From the NCBI GenBank assembly GCA_964437445.1, contig CAYTGR010000020.1, forward strand, positions 1 to 64,000: DNA of 64,000 bases, given 5' to 3'. Source of the stretch: CAYTGR01 sp964437445 (GTDB lineage: Bacteria > Chloroflexota > Anaerolineae > B4-G1 > SLSP01). Position numbers and translations under genes: made by a program. The notes beneath the pieces were generated by a model, which was not told where the DNA came from, searched no databases, and saw only the letters and a program-made list of their open reading frames with translations. Shown here piece by piece: positions 16,718 through 24,268 of the stretch (the first letter of the stretch is position 1; each line of letters opens with the position of its first letter).

Positions 16718-19591
16718 ATGGCGAACTGTCCACGGTGCGGGGCCACGCTGCGACCCACCGCGCGTTTTTGCGCGGTCTGTGGGACGCGGCTGGTTGAGGC
16801 AGTCCCTGAGAGCCGGCCGGCAGTGACCCTCAGCGTGGTTGGTGCTGAGGATGGTCATGGGATAGCCAGGGCGGTTGCCGATAGCGGACTGGATAGACCG
16901 CCGCATATCCAGGTAGAACCGGCTGGCGCAACACCGACCCCCCTCCTGTCCGGCAGTATCGGTCGGGAGCAGGCGCTTTTTGGCTTCCGCATCCCGACTT
17001 TGCCCGATTGGCTGACCGCGCCGACGGTCATCGGCCAGACGGAGGCCGATAAACTGGCCTGGGTTTTGCACAGCTGGCAGCAGGTTGTGGCCAATTTGTG
17101 GAAGTGGAAAAGGGCGGCGTGTGCGCTACGCTTTGTCGCGCGGCCGGCCGAGGGGGTGATTGAGATTTTCCTGCTGGGACGGGTGCGGGTGTCGCGGCAG
17201 GCCCAGGCGGTAGCACAGGCGTTGGCCCATGATCTGGCGAACCAGCTGGCCGCTTTGTACTTGCAGCCGCAGCCATTGGACGCGGTAGCGCTGGCGGCGG
17301 CGCGGCGGCCGGTTTCGTTCCAGTATTTGCTGGAGGTGCACCAGCATGAGGCGGTGGTGCGGTTGAATTTGGTTGATGTCTACGTTGTGCATCCTCTAGC
17401 CGGTCCCGCCGGCGATTTCCGCCTGGTCTTTGAGACGTTGCTCCGGGTCGGGCAACCGGTCCTGCTCAGCCTCTACCTGGAGCCTACCGAATTAGCCCCG
17501 GCGGAATACGACGCGCTGGCCAATACGGCGTCCACGGCCCAATCGCAGGCCGATTTTCAATATAGCGGGCAATACTACCAGGGCCGCTGGCAAGACCCCC
17601 AGGCGGCGCTGGTAGGGAGCACTTATGCGGATCTGGTGCGGCGGCTGGGACAGCCCTATCTCTGCGCGGCCCACGTGGCGGCCACCACCGCGCCGGCGGC
17701 CCAGGAGGTGGCCCACGCGCTGGCAAGTGCGGTGGCTGTCGCTCCCCCTGCCGGGCGCACGGCCGCCTCCCCTGCCGTTTCCCTGCCGGTGCAATGTGAT
17801 GTAGTGCCAGCTCGCACCGCTGCCGAGTTCCAGGCCTTGCAGCTGGCCCTCACCGACTTGACCCTGCCCCCCTGGGCTGCGACGATGGCCACTCCCGGCA
17901 AAGAGCGCTTGCGTTATCTGACCGATGCTGCCGGTGCCGCCTCTCTGGTGCGCTTGCCGGTAGTGGCTAAGGGCGGGTTGACCGGTGTGAGTGTGCGTCA
18001 GATTGCTCCGGGATTCCGGCCCGGCCCGCAGCGCCAGGCCGCCGCCGACGACGAGCTCAGCCTGGGCCACTTCCTGCCAGCAGGGGGCCTCGCCACGGTT
18101 AAGGTGGCCGATCTCACCCGCCATGGGCTCATTGTGGGCTTTACCGGCAGTGGCAAGACCAATACCTGCCTCTCGCTGGTGGATCAGCTCTGGCGGCAGC
18201 ACCACATTCCCATCTTAGTCATTGAGCCGGCCAAAACGGAGTACCGGGGACTGTGCCGGCGGCCTGGTTTTGAGAGTTTGAAGATTTTCACCCTGGGCGA
18301 TGAAGCCACCGCTCCATTTCGGCTGAATCCGTTTGAACTGCTGCCCGGTATCCGGCTGGAAACGCATCTGGCAGCTCTGAAGTCCTGTATCAATGCTGCC
18401 TTGCCGCAATTCGGCGTGTTGCCCTCGCTGGTAGAGGAGGCGCTGATCCGCATCTATCAGGACAAAGGCTGGGAACTGACCGACAAAGTGCAGGCCGACG
18501 AGAGGCGGCTTTTTCCCACCCTGCGCGATCTGTACACGATGATCGTTCGGGTGGTAGAGGAGCGCGGCTATAAGGGCGAGACGCGCGATAACATTCGGGC
18601 TGCGGCCGCCGGGCGCATTGGCAGCCTGCTGGCCGGCAGCAAGGGGCGGATGTTGGGGTGCCAGCGTTCCATTCCCATGGAACTGCTGTTCGGCGGCCCG
18701 GTGGTGCTGGAACTGGACGCCCTGAACGATGACGACAAGGCGCTGGTGATGATGTTCCTGCTGACCTTCTTGCGCGAATATTGCAAGGTCAACCGCCCGG
18801 ATGGCCGTCTGGCCCACGTGACGCTGATTGAGGAAGCCCACCGGGTGATGGAAAACGTGCCCTCTATGGTCGGCAGCGAGGTGGCTCCCGATACCCGCGC
18901 CGAGGCCGTGCGCTTTTTCGCCGGCCTGTTGGCGGAGACGCGCGCTTACGGCGAGGGCATTTTGATTGCGGAACAATCGCCCAGCAAACTGGCTCCCGAT
19001 GCTGTGCGCAACACCAACCTCAAAATCGCCCATATGCTGCTGGATAGCCGCGACCGCGACGCCATCGCCGGCGCGATGATTATGGACGAAGAGCAGAAGG
19101 CCTTTCTGGGCAAATTGCCGGTGGGCCAGGCGGCGCTTTTTATGACCGGCTACGAGCGCGCGACATTTATCCAGGTGCCGCCGGCCAAAGCCGGGGGCTA
19201 TGTGGCGCGCCTGCCGGATGAGGCGGTGGCGGTGCACATGGAGCCGTTCCGCCAGGCCCACAGCACCGCTTACCGGCCCTGGGACGGCTGTCGCTTTTGC
19301 AGCTCCCCCTGCCGCTACCGGCCGGTGATAGAGCCGGTGACGCTGGATAAGGCGTTGTGGGCGGCTTTTCAGGCGGCGCTCATTACTTTTGACGAGCGGC
19401 CGGCGCCGGCTGATGACGCTCGTAACTGGGCCGAGGTGGCCCGGGCTTGCGCGTTGGCGGCGGCGGCAGCCGGTCAGGCCGGGGATGCCGAGGCCGGCTA
19501 TTGTTACCTGGTGCATGGGATTGACTTTCCCTTTACAGCAGAGATGCGGGCGCAATTCGTGGCCGCCTGGGCCCGGCTGGGAGGTGTTTGA
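16718..19591 (+). CDS. Zinc-ribbon HerA/FtsK-like ATPase (DUF87 type)
   Basis: The 957-residue protein has an N-terminal zinc ribbon (CPRCG...FCAVCG), about 430 residues of mixed structure without clear relatives, and a RecA-fold ATPase with Walker A GFTGSGKTN (about 474-482), Walker B near VVLELDAL and a second acidic motif TLIEEAHRV (about 702-710). A CRFCSSPC cluster near residue 860 may bind another metal ion. HerA-family ATPases are hexameric DNA or protein translocases, often paired with a nuclease (NurA, or other nucleases in defence systems). ATG 16718 was chosen over GTG 16703 because GTGGGGGTGAGG precedes it. The stop overlaps the next start as ATGA. Confidence 0.85.
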   Translation: MANCPRCGATLRPTARFCAVCGTRLVEAVPESRPAVTLSVVGAEDGHGIARAVADSGLDRPPHIQVEPAGATPTPLLSGSIGREQALFGFRIPTLPDWLTAPTVIGQTEADKLAWVLHSWQQVVANLWKWKRAACALRFVARPAEGVIEIFLLGRVRVSRQAQAVAQALAHDLANQLAALYLQPQPLDAVALAAARRPVSFQYLLEVHQHEAVVRLNLVDVYVVHPLAGPAGDFRLVFETLLRVGQPVLLSLYLEPTELAPAEYDALANTASTAQSQADFQYSGQYYQGRWQDPQAALVGSTYADLVRRLGQPYLCAAHVAATTAPAAQEVAHALASAVAVAPPAGRTAASPAVSLPVQCDVVPARTAAEFQALQLALTDLTLPPWAATMATPGKERLRYLTDAAGAASLVRLPVVAKGGLTGVSVRQIAPGFRPGPQRQAAADDELSLGHFLPAGGLATVKVADLTRHGLIVGFTGSGKTNTCLSLVDQLWRQHHIPILVIEPAKTEYRGLCRRPGFESLKIFTLGDEATAPFRLNPFELLPGIRLETHLAALKSCINAALPQFGVLPSLVEEALIRIYQDKGWELTDKVQADERRLFPTLRDLYTMIVRVVEERGYKGETRDNIRAAAAGRIGSLLAGSKGRMLGCQRSIPMELLFGGPVVLELDALNDDDKALVMMFLLTFLREYCKVNRPDGRLAHVTLIEEAHRVMENVPSMVGSEVAPDTRAEAVRFFAGLLAETRAYGEGILIAEQSPSKLAPDAVRNTNLKIAHMLLDSRDRDAIAGAMIMDEEQKAFLGKLPVGQAALFMTGYERATFIQVPPAKAGGYVARLPDEAVAVHMEPFRQAHSTAYRPWDGCRFCSSPCRYRPVIEPVTLDKALWAAFQAALITFDERPAPADDARNWAEVARACALAAAAAGQAGDAEAGYCYLVHGIDFPFTAEMRAQFVAAWARLGGV

Positions 19592-19794
19592 TGGCAGGTT
19601 CAGAAGTGGAATGGGTGGCCGATGCCGTGCTTAAGACCGTGCGGGCCGGGGAGACGGCCCTGCGCAAGGCCTGGACGCTGATAGAGGCCGCGACGGAACA
19701 GAAACGCCCTTCCGAGTTTTTGAGTCCGGCGGCCATCCGGCGCATCCAGGGCCGGAGAAACCCTTTAGGACCTCAGGGAGGACAGGATGCGTGA
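19591..19794 (+). CDS. Small hypothetical protein between the HerA-like ATPase and a nuclease-like gene
   Basis: This 67-residue product has a helical N-terminal half (EWVADAVLKTVRAGETALRK) and a basic C-terminal half (PAAIRRIQGRRNPLG). Its ATG overlaps the ATPase stop (ATGA) and its end overlaps the next start by 8 bases, so it is part of a tightly coupled three-gene unit. It could be an adaptor, an immunity protein or a small regulatory subunit; nothing in the sequence decides between them. Confidence 0.6.
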   Translation: MAGSEVEWVADAVLKTVRAGETALRKAWTLIEAATEQKRPSEFLSPAAIRRIQGRRNPLGPQGGQDA

Positions 19795-19846
19795 GCTCAA
19801 AGAGACCCGCAGGGAGGACAGGATGCGTGAGCTCAAAGAGACCCGC
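19774..19846 (+). repeat. 36-bp direct tandem repeat carrying duplicated ribosome site and start codon
   Basis: Two copies with a 36-base period each contain AGGGAGGACAGG followed by ATG and the codons for MRELKETR. The repeat length is a multiple of three, so both starts (19787 and 19823) are in the same frame and give proteins differing by 12 residues. It looks like a recent duplication that doubled the translation start. Confidence 0.9.
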
Positions 19847-20608
19847 GAGACCCCGGAGACCTCCTCCCCTGAACCCCCGGCTACGCCTCGGCTCAGCCGG
19901 GAGGGGCAGCGGCGGATGCAGGGCAAAGGTGAGACCGGCAGGGTGGCAGAAGCTCTCAGTCCGGCAGAAAAACAACGGCTTTCCGCCGTGGCTCAGGAAG
20001 CCATGGATAAAGGACCGGTGCAAGATAGCTCTATTCATTACCGCCGCTATGCCAGCGAAGCGGCCGCTGGCGCCAACATGCCCGGCGCGGTCAGCCTGGA
20101 TGCAGCCGTAGAAGGGTTTCAGGGCCACAACTATCCGCTCTACGACCTGGCCTCGCCGACCGAGATTGCTTCCGTCAAAACGCATTGGACCAGTGAAGGC
20201 AACTTAGATGCCAATGCCCTGAATGCCTATGTGCGAGACTTTGAACGTCAATTAGGTTGGGGCCGGGCAGTCGGCTCTGTAGCCCGGGATGGCGAGCGCC
20301 TCGTGCAGGCGCGTGACCAGTGTGGTATCCCGGTACCGGAAGAACTGAAACAGGCCAATGCCGAGGCGGCCGCTGAGTATTTGCGCCTGAATAGCTGTCT
20401 GCGCATACCCGAGGATCATGTGAAGCCTGTGCAAGATGAACTGGTACAGCGGGCTCGGCAAAGCCCAGAGACTTATGGGCTGCCGGTGGATTATACGGAC
20501 GCCGACCTCATGCACTTGAGGGAGCGGGTGCGCAGTCTGGGTCTGGCTTCTACTGAGCTGCGGGCGTTGATCCAGGCGCAGATGGCCAGGCGCTCTTTGT
20601 CAAGCTGA
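19787..20608 (+). CDS. Hypothetical protein with possible restriction-endonuclease-like fold
   Basis: The 273-residue protein has a charged, probably disordered N-terminus (about 1-75) and a compact domain at about 80-270. The core YDLASPTEIASVKTHW has an aspartate, an 8-residue spacing and a lysine after a beta-strand, a layout resembling the D...(E/S)xK site of PD-(D/E)XK nucleases. The helix following it (DANALNAYVRDFERQLG) also fits. No glutamate is visible at the usual position before the lysine, so catalysis is uncertain. It is coupled to the HerA-like ATPase through the 67-residue gene. It has no signal peptide. A nuclease or toxin-like effector is an inference, not a firm identification. 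Confidence 0.55.
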   Translation: MRELKETRREDRMRELKETRETPETSSPEPPATPRLSREGQRRMQGKGETGRVAEALSPAEKQRLSAVAQEAMDKGPVQDSSIHYRRYASEAAAGANMPGAVSLDAAVEGFQGHNYPLYDLASPTEIASVKTHWTSEGNLDANALNAYVRDFERQLGWGRAVGSVARDGERLVQARDQCGIPVPEELKQANAEAAAEYLRLNSCLRIPEDHVKPVQDELVQRARQSPETYGLPVDYTDADLMHLRERVRSLGLASTELRALIQAQMARRSLSS

Positions 20609-20670
20609 AGGCCAATGGCCAATGTAGGGCAAACTTTAGTTTGCCTCTTCCAATACTAACAGGCGAGAAT

Positions 20671-20705
20671 CTCGTAGTCAGGCGCTTTAGCGCCGTTTTC
20701 AGCGC
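20671..20705. repeat. Fragment of the dispersed palindromic repeat
   Basis: GTAGTCAGGCGCTTTAGCGCC with a following TTTTCAGCGCG is a partial copy of the GTAGT-hairpin unit seen at 340-389 and 15529-15692. It lies just upstream of the next kinase start. Confidence 0.55.
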
Positions 20706-20735
20706 GCAGCGGTGCGTCACAGAGAGGAACCTGAC

Positions 20736-22438
20736 ATGGCACTCACAACCGGTCAAATCGTCAACCAGCGTTACCGTATCGCCCGTTTGCTGGGCAAAGG
20801 CGGGATGGGGGCTGTCTATCGCGCCTGGGATTTGACGCTGAACATCCCCGTGGCGTTGAAAGAGCTGATCCCCGACCCGACCATGGACGCCCGCACGTTG
20901 GCCGAACTGCGCGCCCAGTTCCAGCGCGAGGCGCAAGTCCTGGCCAGCCTGAGCCATCCCAACCTCACCCGCGTGACCGATTTCTTTGAATGGGGCGGCA
21001 ATGCTTATCTGGTGATGGATTTTGTGGAGGGCGAGAATTTACACCAGCTGATTGAGCGGCAGGGCGCCCTGCCCGAGGAGCAGGTGATCGGTTGGGCGCT
21101 TCAGTTGTTGGATGCGCTCCACACTTGCCACGCGCGGAACGTTCTTCACCGCGACATCAAGCCCCAGAACATCATCATCCGGGCCACCGACGGGCGAGCG
21201 GTGCTGGTGGATTTCGGGCTGGTGAAGCTGTGGGACCCGCATCGCCCGCAGACGCAGAACATCATCCGTGGGATGGGGACGCCGGAGTACGCTTCGCCCG
21301 AGCATTTCGGCCTGAGCGGACAGCACACCCAGCCGTGCAGCGATCTCTACAGCCTGGGCGCGACGCTCTACCATGCGCTGACCGGCCGGGAGCCGCCCTC
21401 GGCCCTGGAACGCTGGGCCAACCCCAATGTGCTGGTGCCGCCGCGCGCCCTGGGTCTGAGGGTCAGCCCCGCCGTGGAAGCGACGTTGCTCCGGGCGCTG
21501 GCGTTGCCGCCGACAGAGCGGTTTGCCAGCGCTGTGGAGATGCTGGGCGCGCTGCAGGGGAGTGTTGCCACTGTTCCTTTTAGCCAGCCGCTGCTGGTTG
21601 CGCCGGCAGGGGGTTACGTGGCGCCCGAGGTCCGTCCCACAGCGGTCAGGCCGTTGGCGCTGACGCGCGATACCCGCTGGCCGCTGGAGCTGGGGACGGC
21701 GTTGGGCATGGCGTTGGTGGGGATGTTGGCCCTGCAAACGCTACTCTTCAGCGCGGAGACTCCAGCGGGCCAATACCTGGGCTTGAGTGTGGGCGCGCTC
21801 TTGCTGGGCGGCATCGGCTGGTTTGGGGGCGACCTGATCTTTCAGGCCGTTGCCCAGCGCGCGCGGGGGACGGCCGGGGCGCCGGCCAGCAACCGGCCCA
21901 CCCAACGGCTGGTCGCGTTCACGCAACGGCTCACGCGCCGCATGACTACCGGCCAGCAAGTGGGGCTGCTGGCGGCGCTGGTGGCCGTGGCGGTTGGGGC
22001 GGCCTGGCTCCTGGGCCCGGTCGTGGCCAAAGTGCCCTGGCTCTGGCGTAACCTGCCCTCGTATGCCTTTGCCGGCCCGCTGGCCTACGCGGCGGTGGGG
22101 CGGCGTCCGGGACGGGCATTGGCGGCGCATGTCCTGGTGGCAAGCCTGGGCGGCCTGGCCTTGCAGGCCAGCACGGGTTCTACGGTGACCGGTTTACCGG
22201 CTTTGCTGGGAGCGGCTCTGGCCGGCGGCCTCTTGATGGAAGGGTTGGCGTGGGTGGCCGGCCGCACCTGGCTCAANNNNNNNNNNNNNNNNNNNNNNNN
22301 NNNNNNNNNNNNNNNNNNNNNNNNNNNNNNNNNNNNNNNNNNNNNNNNNNNNNNNNNNNNNNNNNNNNNNNNNNNNCCGGCGGCCTCTTGATGGAAGGGT
22401 TGGCGTGGGTGGCCGGCCGCACCTGGCTCAAGGGATAG
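20736..22438 (+). CDS. Ser/Thr protein kinase with polytopic membrane C-terminus (split by assembly gap)
   Basis: The kinase domain spans about residues 10-275: KGGMGAVY loop, VALKE lysine 42, HRDIKPQN at 138-145, DFG at 159-161 and an ASPEH activation-loop end. It is closest in style to the kinase at 3277. The remaining part has about six hydrophobic segments (first LGTALGMALVGMLALQTLL), so the kinase is tethered to a membrane domain with no large outer part. The frame appears broken only because 100 N and a duplicated 55-base stretch were inserted. Removing 22277-22431 joins it to a TAG at 22436-22438 and gives 515 residues ending TWLKG. ATG 20736 has GAGAGGA upstream. Confidence 0.85.
22222..22431. 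other. Scaffold gap flanked by a 55-base duplicated contig end
   Basis: Bases 22222-22276 and 22377-22431 are identical over 55 bases, with exactly 100 N between them. The same geometry occurs at 42724-42933. This is what an assembler leaves when two contigs overlap by one k-mer length but are joined with a default gap. It is not a biological repeat. Confidence 0.93.
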
Positions 22439-22487
22439 CTCCTGCCAATAGCCAGGGGCCATTCAGGGGGTGCATTCATCGGCGGGG

Positions 22488-22525
22488 GATGAAATTGGCT
22501 CGTCGTGCCGCGCATTAGCGCGCTT
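22488..22525. repeat. Degenerate copy of the dispersed repeat
   Basis: GGGATGAAATTGGCTCGTCG followed by a GCGCATTAGCGCGC hairpin matches the 3' half of the units at 291 and 15479. It is truncated at the left and diverged. Confidence 0.5.
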
Positions 22526-22583
22526 CCGCCTTCATCCTTCATCCTTTCAGAAAGCGTTCACCGGCAGGGGGGTGAAAATGTGA

Positions 22584-22658
22584 ACAGTGAACGGTGAGCA
22601 GGAAACAGGAATTTCTACCGGCTGCTCTCTGCTCACTGCTTAACTGGTTTTTATTTTC
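22584..22658 (+). terminator. Probable terminator after the membrane kinase
   Basis: CAGTGAACGGTGAGCAG pairs imperfectly with CTGCTCACTGCTTAACTG across an A/C-rich loop, and the right arm is followed by GGTTTTTATTTTC. The T-run lies immediately upstream of the Shine-Dalgarno sequence of the next kinase, which therefore probably has weak read-through or its own promoter. Confidence 0.45.
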
Positions 22659-22672
22659 ATGAGGAGAACAGT

Positions 22673-24208
22673 ATGGAATTTATAGAACCTATAGAACCTG
22701 TGAAGCCCGACGAAGAGACTGCTGCCGGCGAGGGCAAGGGCAAAACCTCGGTTTTGCCGCCCCAGGAACCGGCTACCGAATCCCCGGCGGAGGTTATCAT
22801 CCTGCAAAACCGCTACCGGGTGGTCCGGCGGCTGGGGGGCGGCGGCATGGGCCAGGTCTACCTGGCCTGCGATACCCGCCTGGCCGATAAAAAGTGTGCC
22901 GTCAAACAGCTGGTGCCCGATCCCCACCTCACCCCCGGCGAGCAACAGCAGGCTGCCGAACTCTTCCGGCGCGAGGCCGCCATCTTAGCGAATCTGAACC
23001 ACCCCAATCTGCCGGATGTTTTTGATTACTTTGAGGAAGGGGGCTGCTTTTATCTGGTGATGGATTATGTGGAGGGCGAGACGCTGGCCGACCGGCTCAA
23101 ACAATCGCCCGCCGGCCTGCCCCAGGAAGCCGTGCTGGAGTGGGCGCTGCAATTGTGTGACGTCTTAGACTACCTGCATACGCTGGAGCCGCCGGTGATC
23201 TTCCGCGATATGAAACCGGCCAACATCATGGTCACGCCGGGGGGGCAGATTAAGCTGATTGATTTCGGGGTGGCGCGGCTCTTCAACCCGGAAAAGCAGA
23301 CCGACACGCTCAAGATGGGGACGGCCGGCTACGCCCCGCCGGAGCAGTATGCCGGACAGGGGCAGACCACCCCCCGTTCCGACATTTACGCGCTGGGGGC
23401 GACACTGTACGAACTGCTGACCGGCGATGATCCGACGGCTCACCCCTTCGTCTTCACCCCGCCCAACAAACTCCGGCCGGCCATCTCGGCGACTCTGTCG
23501 GAGGCGGTCATGCGGGCGGTAGCCCTCGACCCCGCCGCGCGCTTCCCCTCGGCCAGGGCCATGAAGGAGACGCTGGAGAAGGCGACTCGCCCGCGCCGGG
23601 CGTTGCCGCTGATCCAGCGCCGGGGTACCGGTCCCACTCCCCCGCCGCCGGACCAGGCTGTTCTGGCCGGGACGGCGCGTCCGCGTCCCCTGGCGGTGCG
23701 TTTGCTGCAGGGAATTGGGCGCGCCATCCTGACCGTGGTGCTGGCCGTGGTGTTAACGGCGGTGGCACTGGCGATTGTGCTTTCTTTTGTCCTCTCGTTT
23801 GTCGCTGAACGCGCAATTGTCAACACCGATTGGGAACTGGAACCCGACACCACCCGTTCGGTCATTAACGAATGGAAATTCAACCAGGGGGCGCAGGAGG
23901 CGCTGGCCCCGTATGCCCTGGATGCCATCCACGACATCCGGTTGGATTTCACCCCGCCTGACCAGGCGGCCCTTTCTTTCATGTTCTCCGATACTTCCGT
24001 GGGGGTTTACGGTCGGGTCTCCGTTAAAAATGATTTGCCCGCCGTGCAAATCCAACGTATTAATGAGGTGCCGCTTTATATCGTCGGCGGCATCGTCTCG
24101 GATGGGATCAACCGGGGTTTCCGCAAGGTCTTTGAAGCTTCGCCGGTGCGAGTGACAGACATGATCGTGGAAGATACCCAACTGACCGTTTTGATGACGC
24201 CGCGTTGA
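22673..24208 (+). CDS. Membrane-anchored Ser/Thr protein kinase with small outer domain
   Basis: The 511-residue protein has an acidic N-terminal tail, a kinase domain at about 46-310 (GGGGMGQVY loop, CAVKQ lysine, FRDMKPAN at 177-184, DFG at 197-199, APPEQ), a proline linker, a membrane helix at about 352-380 and about 130 outer residues. The outer part has alternating strands ending in VEDTQLTVLM and resembles DUF2140/LmeA-like lipid-binding folds, a weak guess. It uses Phe in place of the His of HRD, as do two other kinases here. The ATG follows TGAGGAGA. It should transmit an outer signal to cytoplasmic phosphorylation. Confidence 0.85.
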   Translation: MEFIEPIEPVKPDEETAAGEGKGKTSVLPPQEPATESPAEVIILQNRYRVVRRLGGGGMGQVYLACDTRLADKKCAVKQLVPDPHLTPGEQQQAAELFRREAAILANLNHPNLPDVFDYFEEGGCFYLVMDYVEGETLADRLKQSPAGLPQEAVLEWALQLCDVLDYLHTLEPPVIFRDMKPANIMVTPGGQIKLIDFGVARLFNPEKQTDTLKMGTAGYAPPEQYAGQGQTTPRSDIYALGATLYELLTGDDPTAHPFVFTPPNKLRPAISATLSEAVMRAVALDPAARFPSARAMKETLEKATRPRRALPLIQRRGTGPTPPPPDQAVLAGTARPRPLAVRLLQGIGRAILTVVLAVVLTAVALAIVLSFVLSFVAERAIVNTDWELEPDTTRSVINEWKFNQGAQEALAPYALDAIHDIRLDFTPPDQAALSFMFSDTSVGVYGRVSVKNDLPAVQIQRINEVPLYIVGGIVSDGINRGFRKVFEASPVRVTDMIVEDTQLTVLMTPR

Positions 24209-24219
24209 ACCTCCTGATG

Positions 24220-24243
24220 ACTAACGGCAGGGCGTTAGTTTTG
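24220..24243 (+). terminator. Weak hairpin between kinase genes
   Basis: A 7-bp stem (ACTAACG with CGTTAGT) closes a GCAGGG loop and is followed by TTTTG. It could attenuate transcription between the two kinase genes, but the stem is short. Confidence 0.35.
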
Positions 24244-24268
24244 AGGGCGTGATCAGGCGAGGACATTA

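Noticed and set aside
22222..22431. Apparent truncation and internal duplication of the membrane kinase
   Set aside because: The duplicate is exactly 55 bases beside 100 N, the same as at 42724-42933. Removing it restores one intact frame, so it is an assembly artefact.
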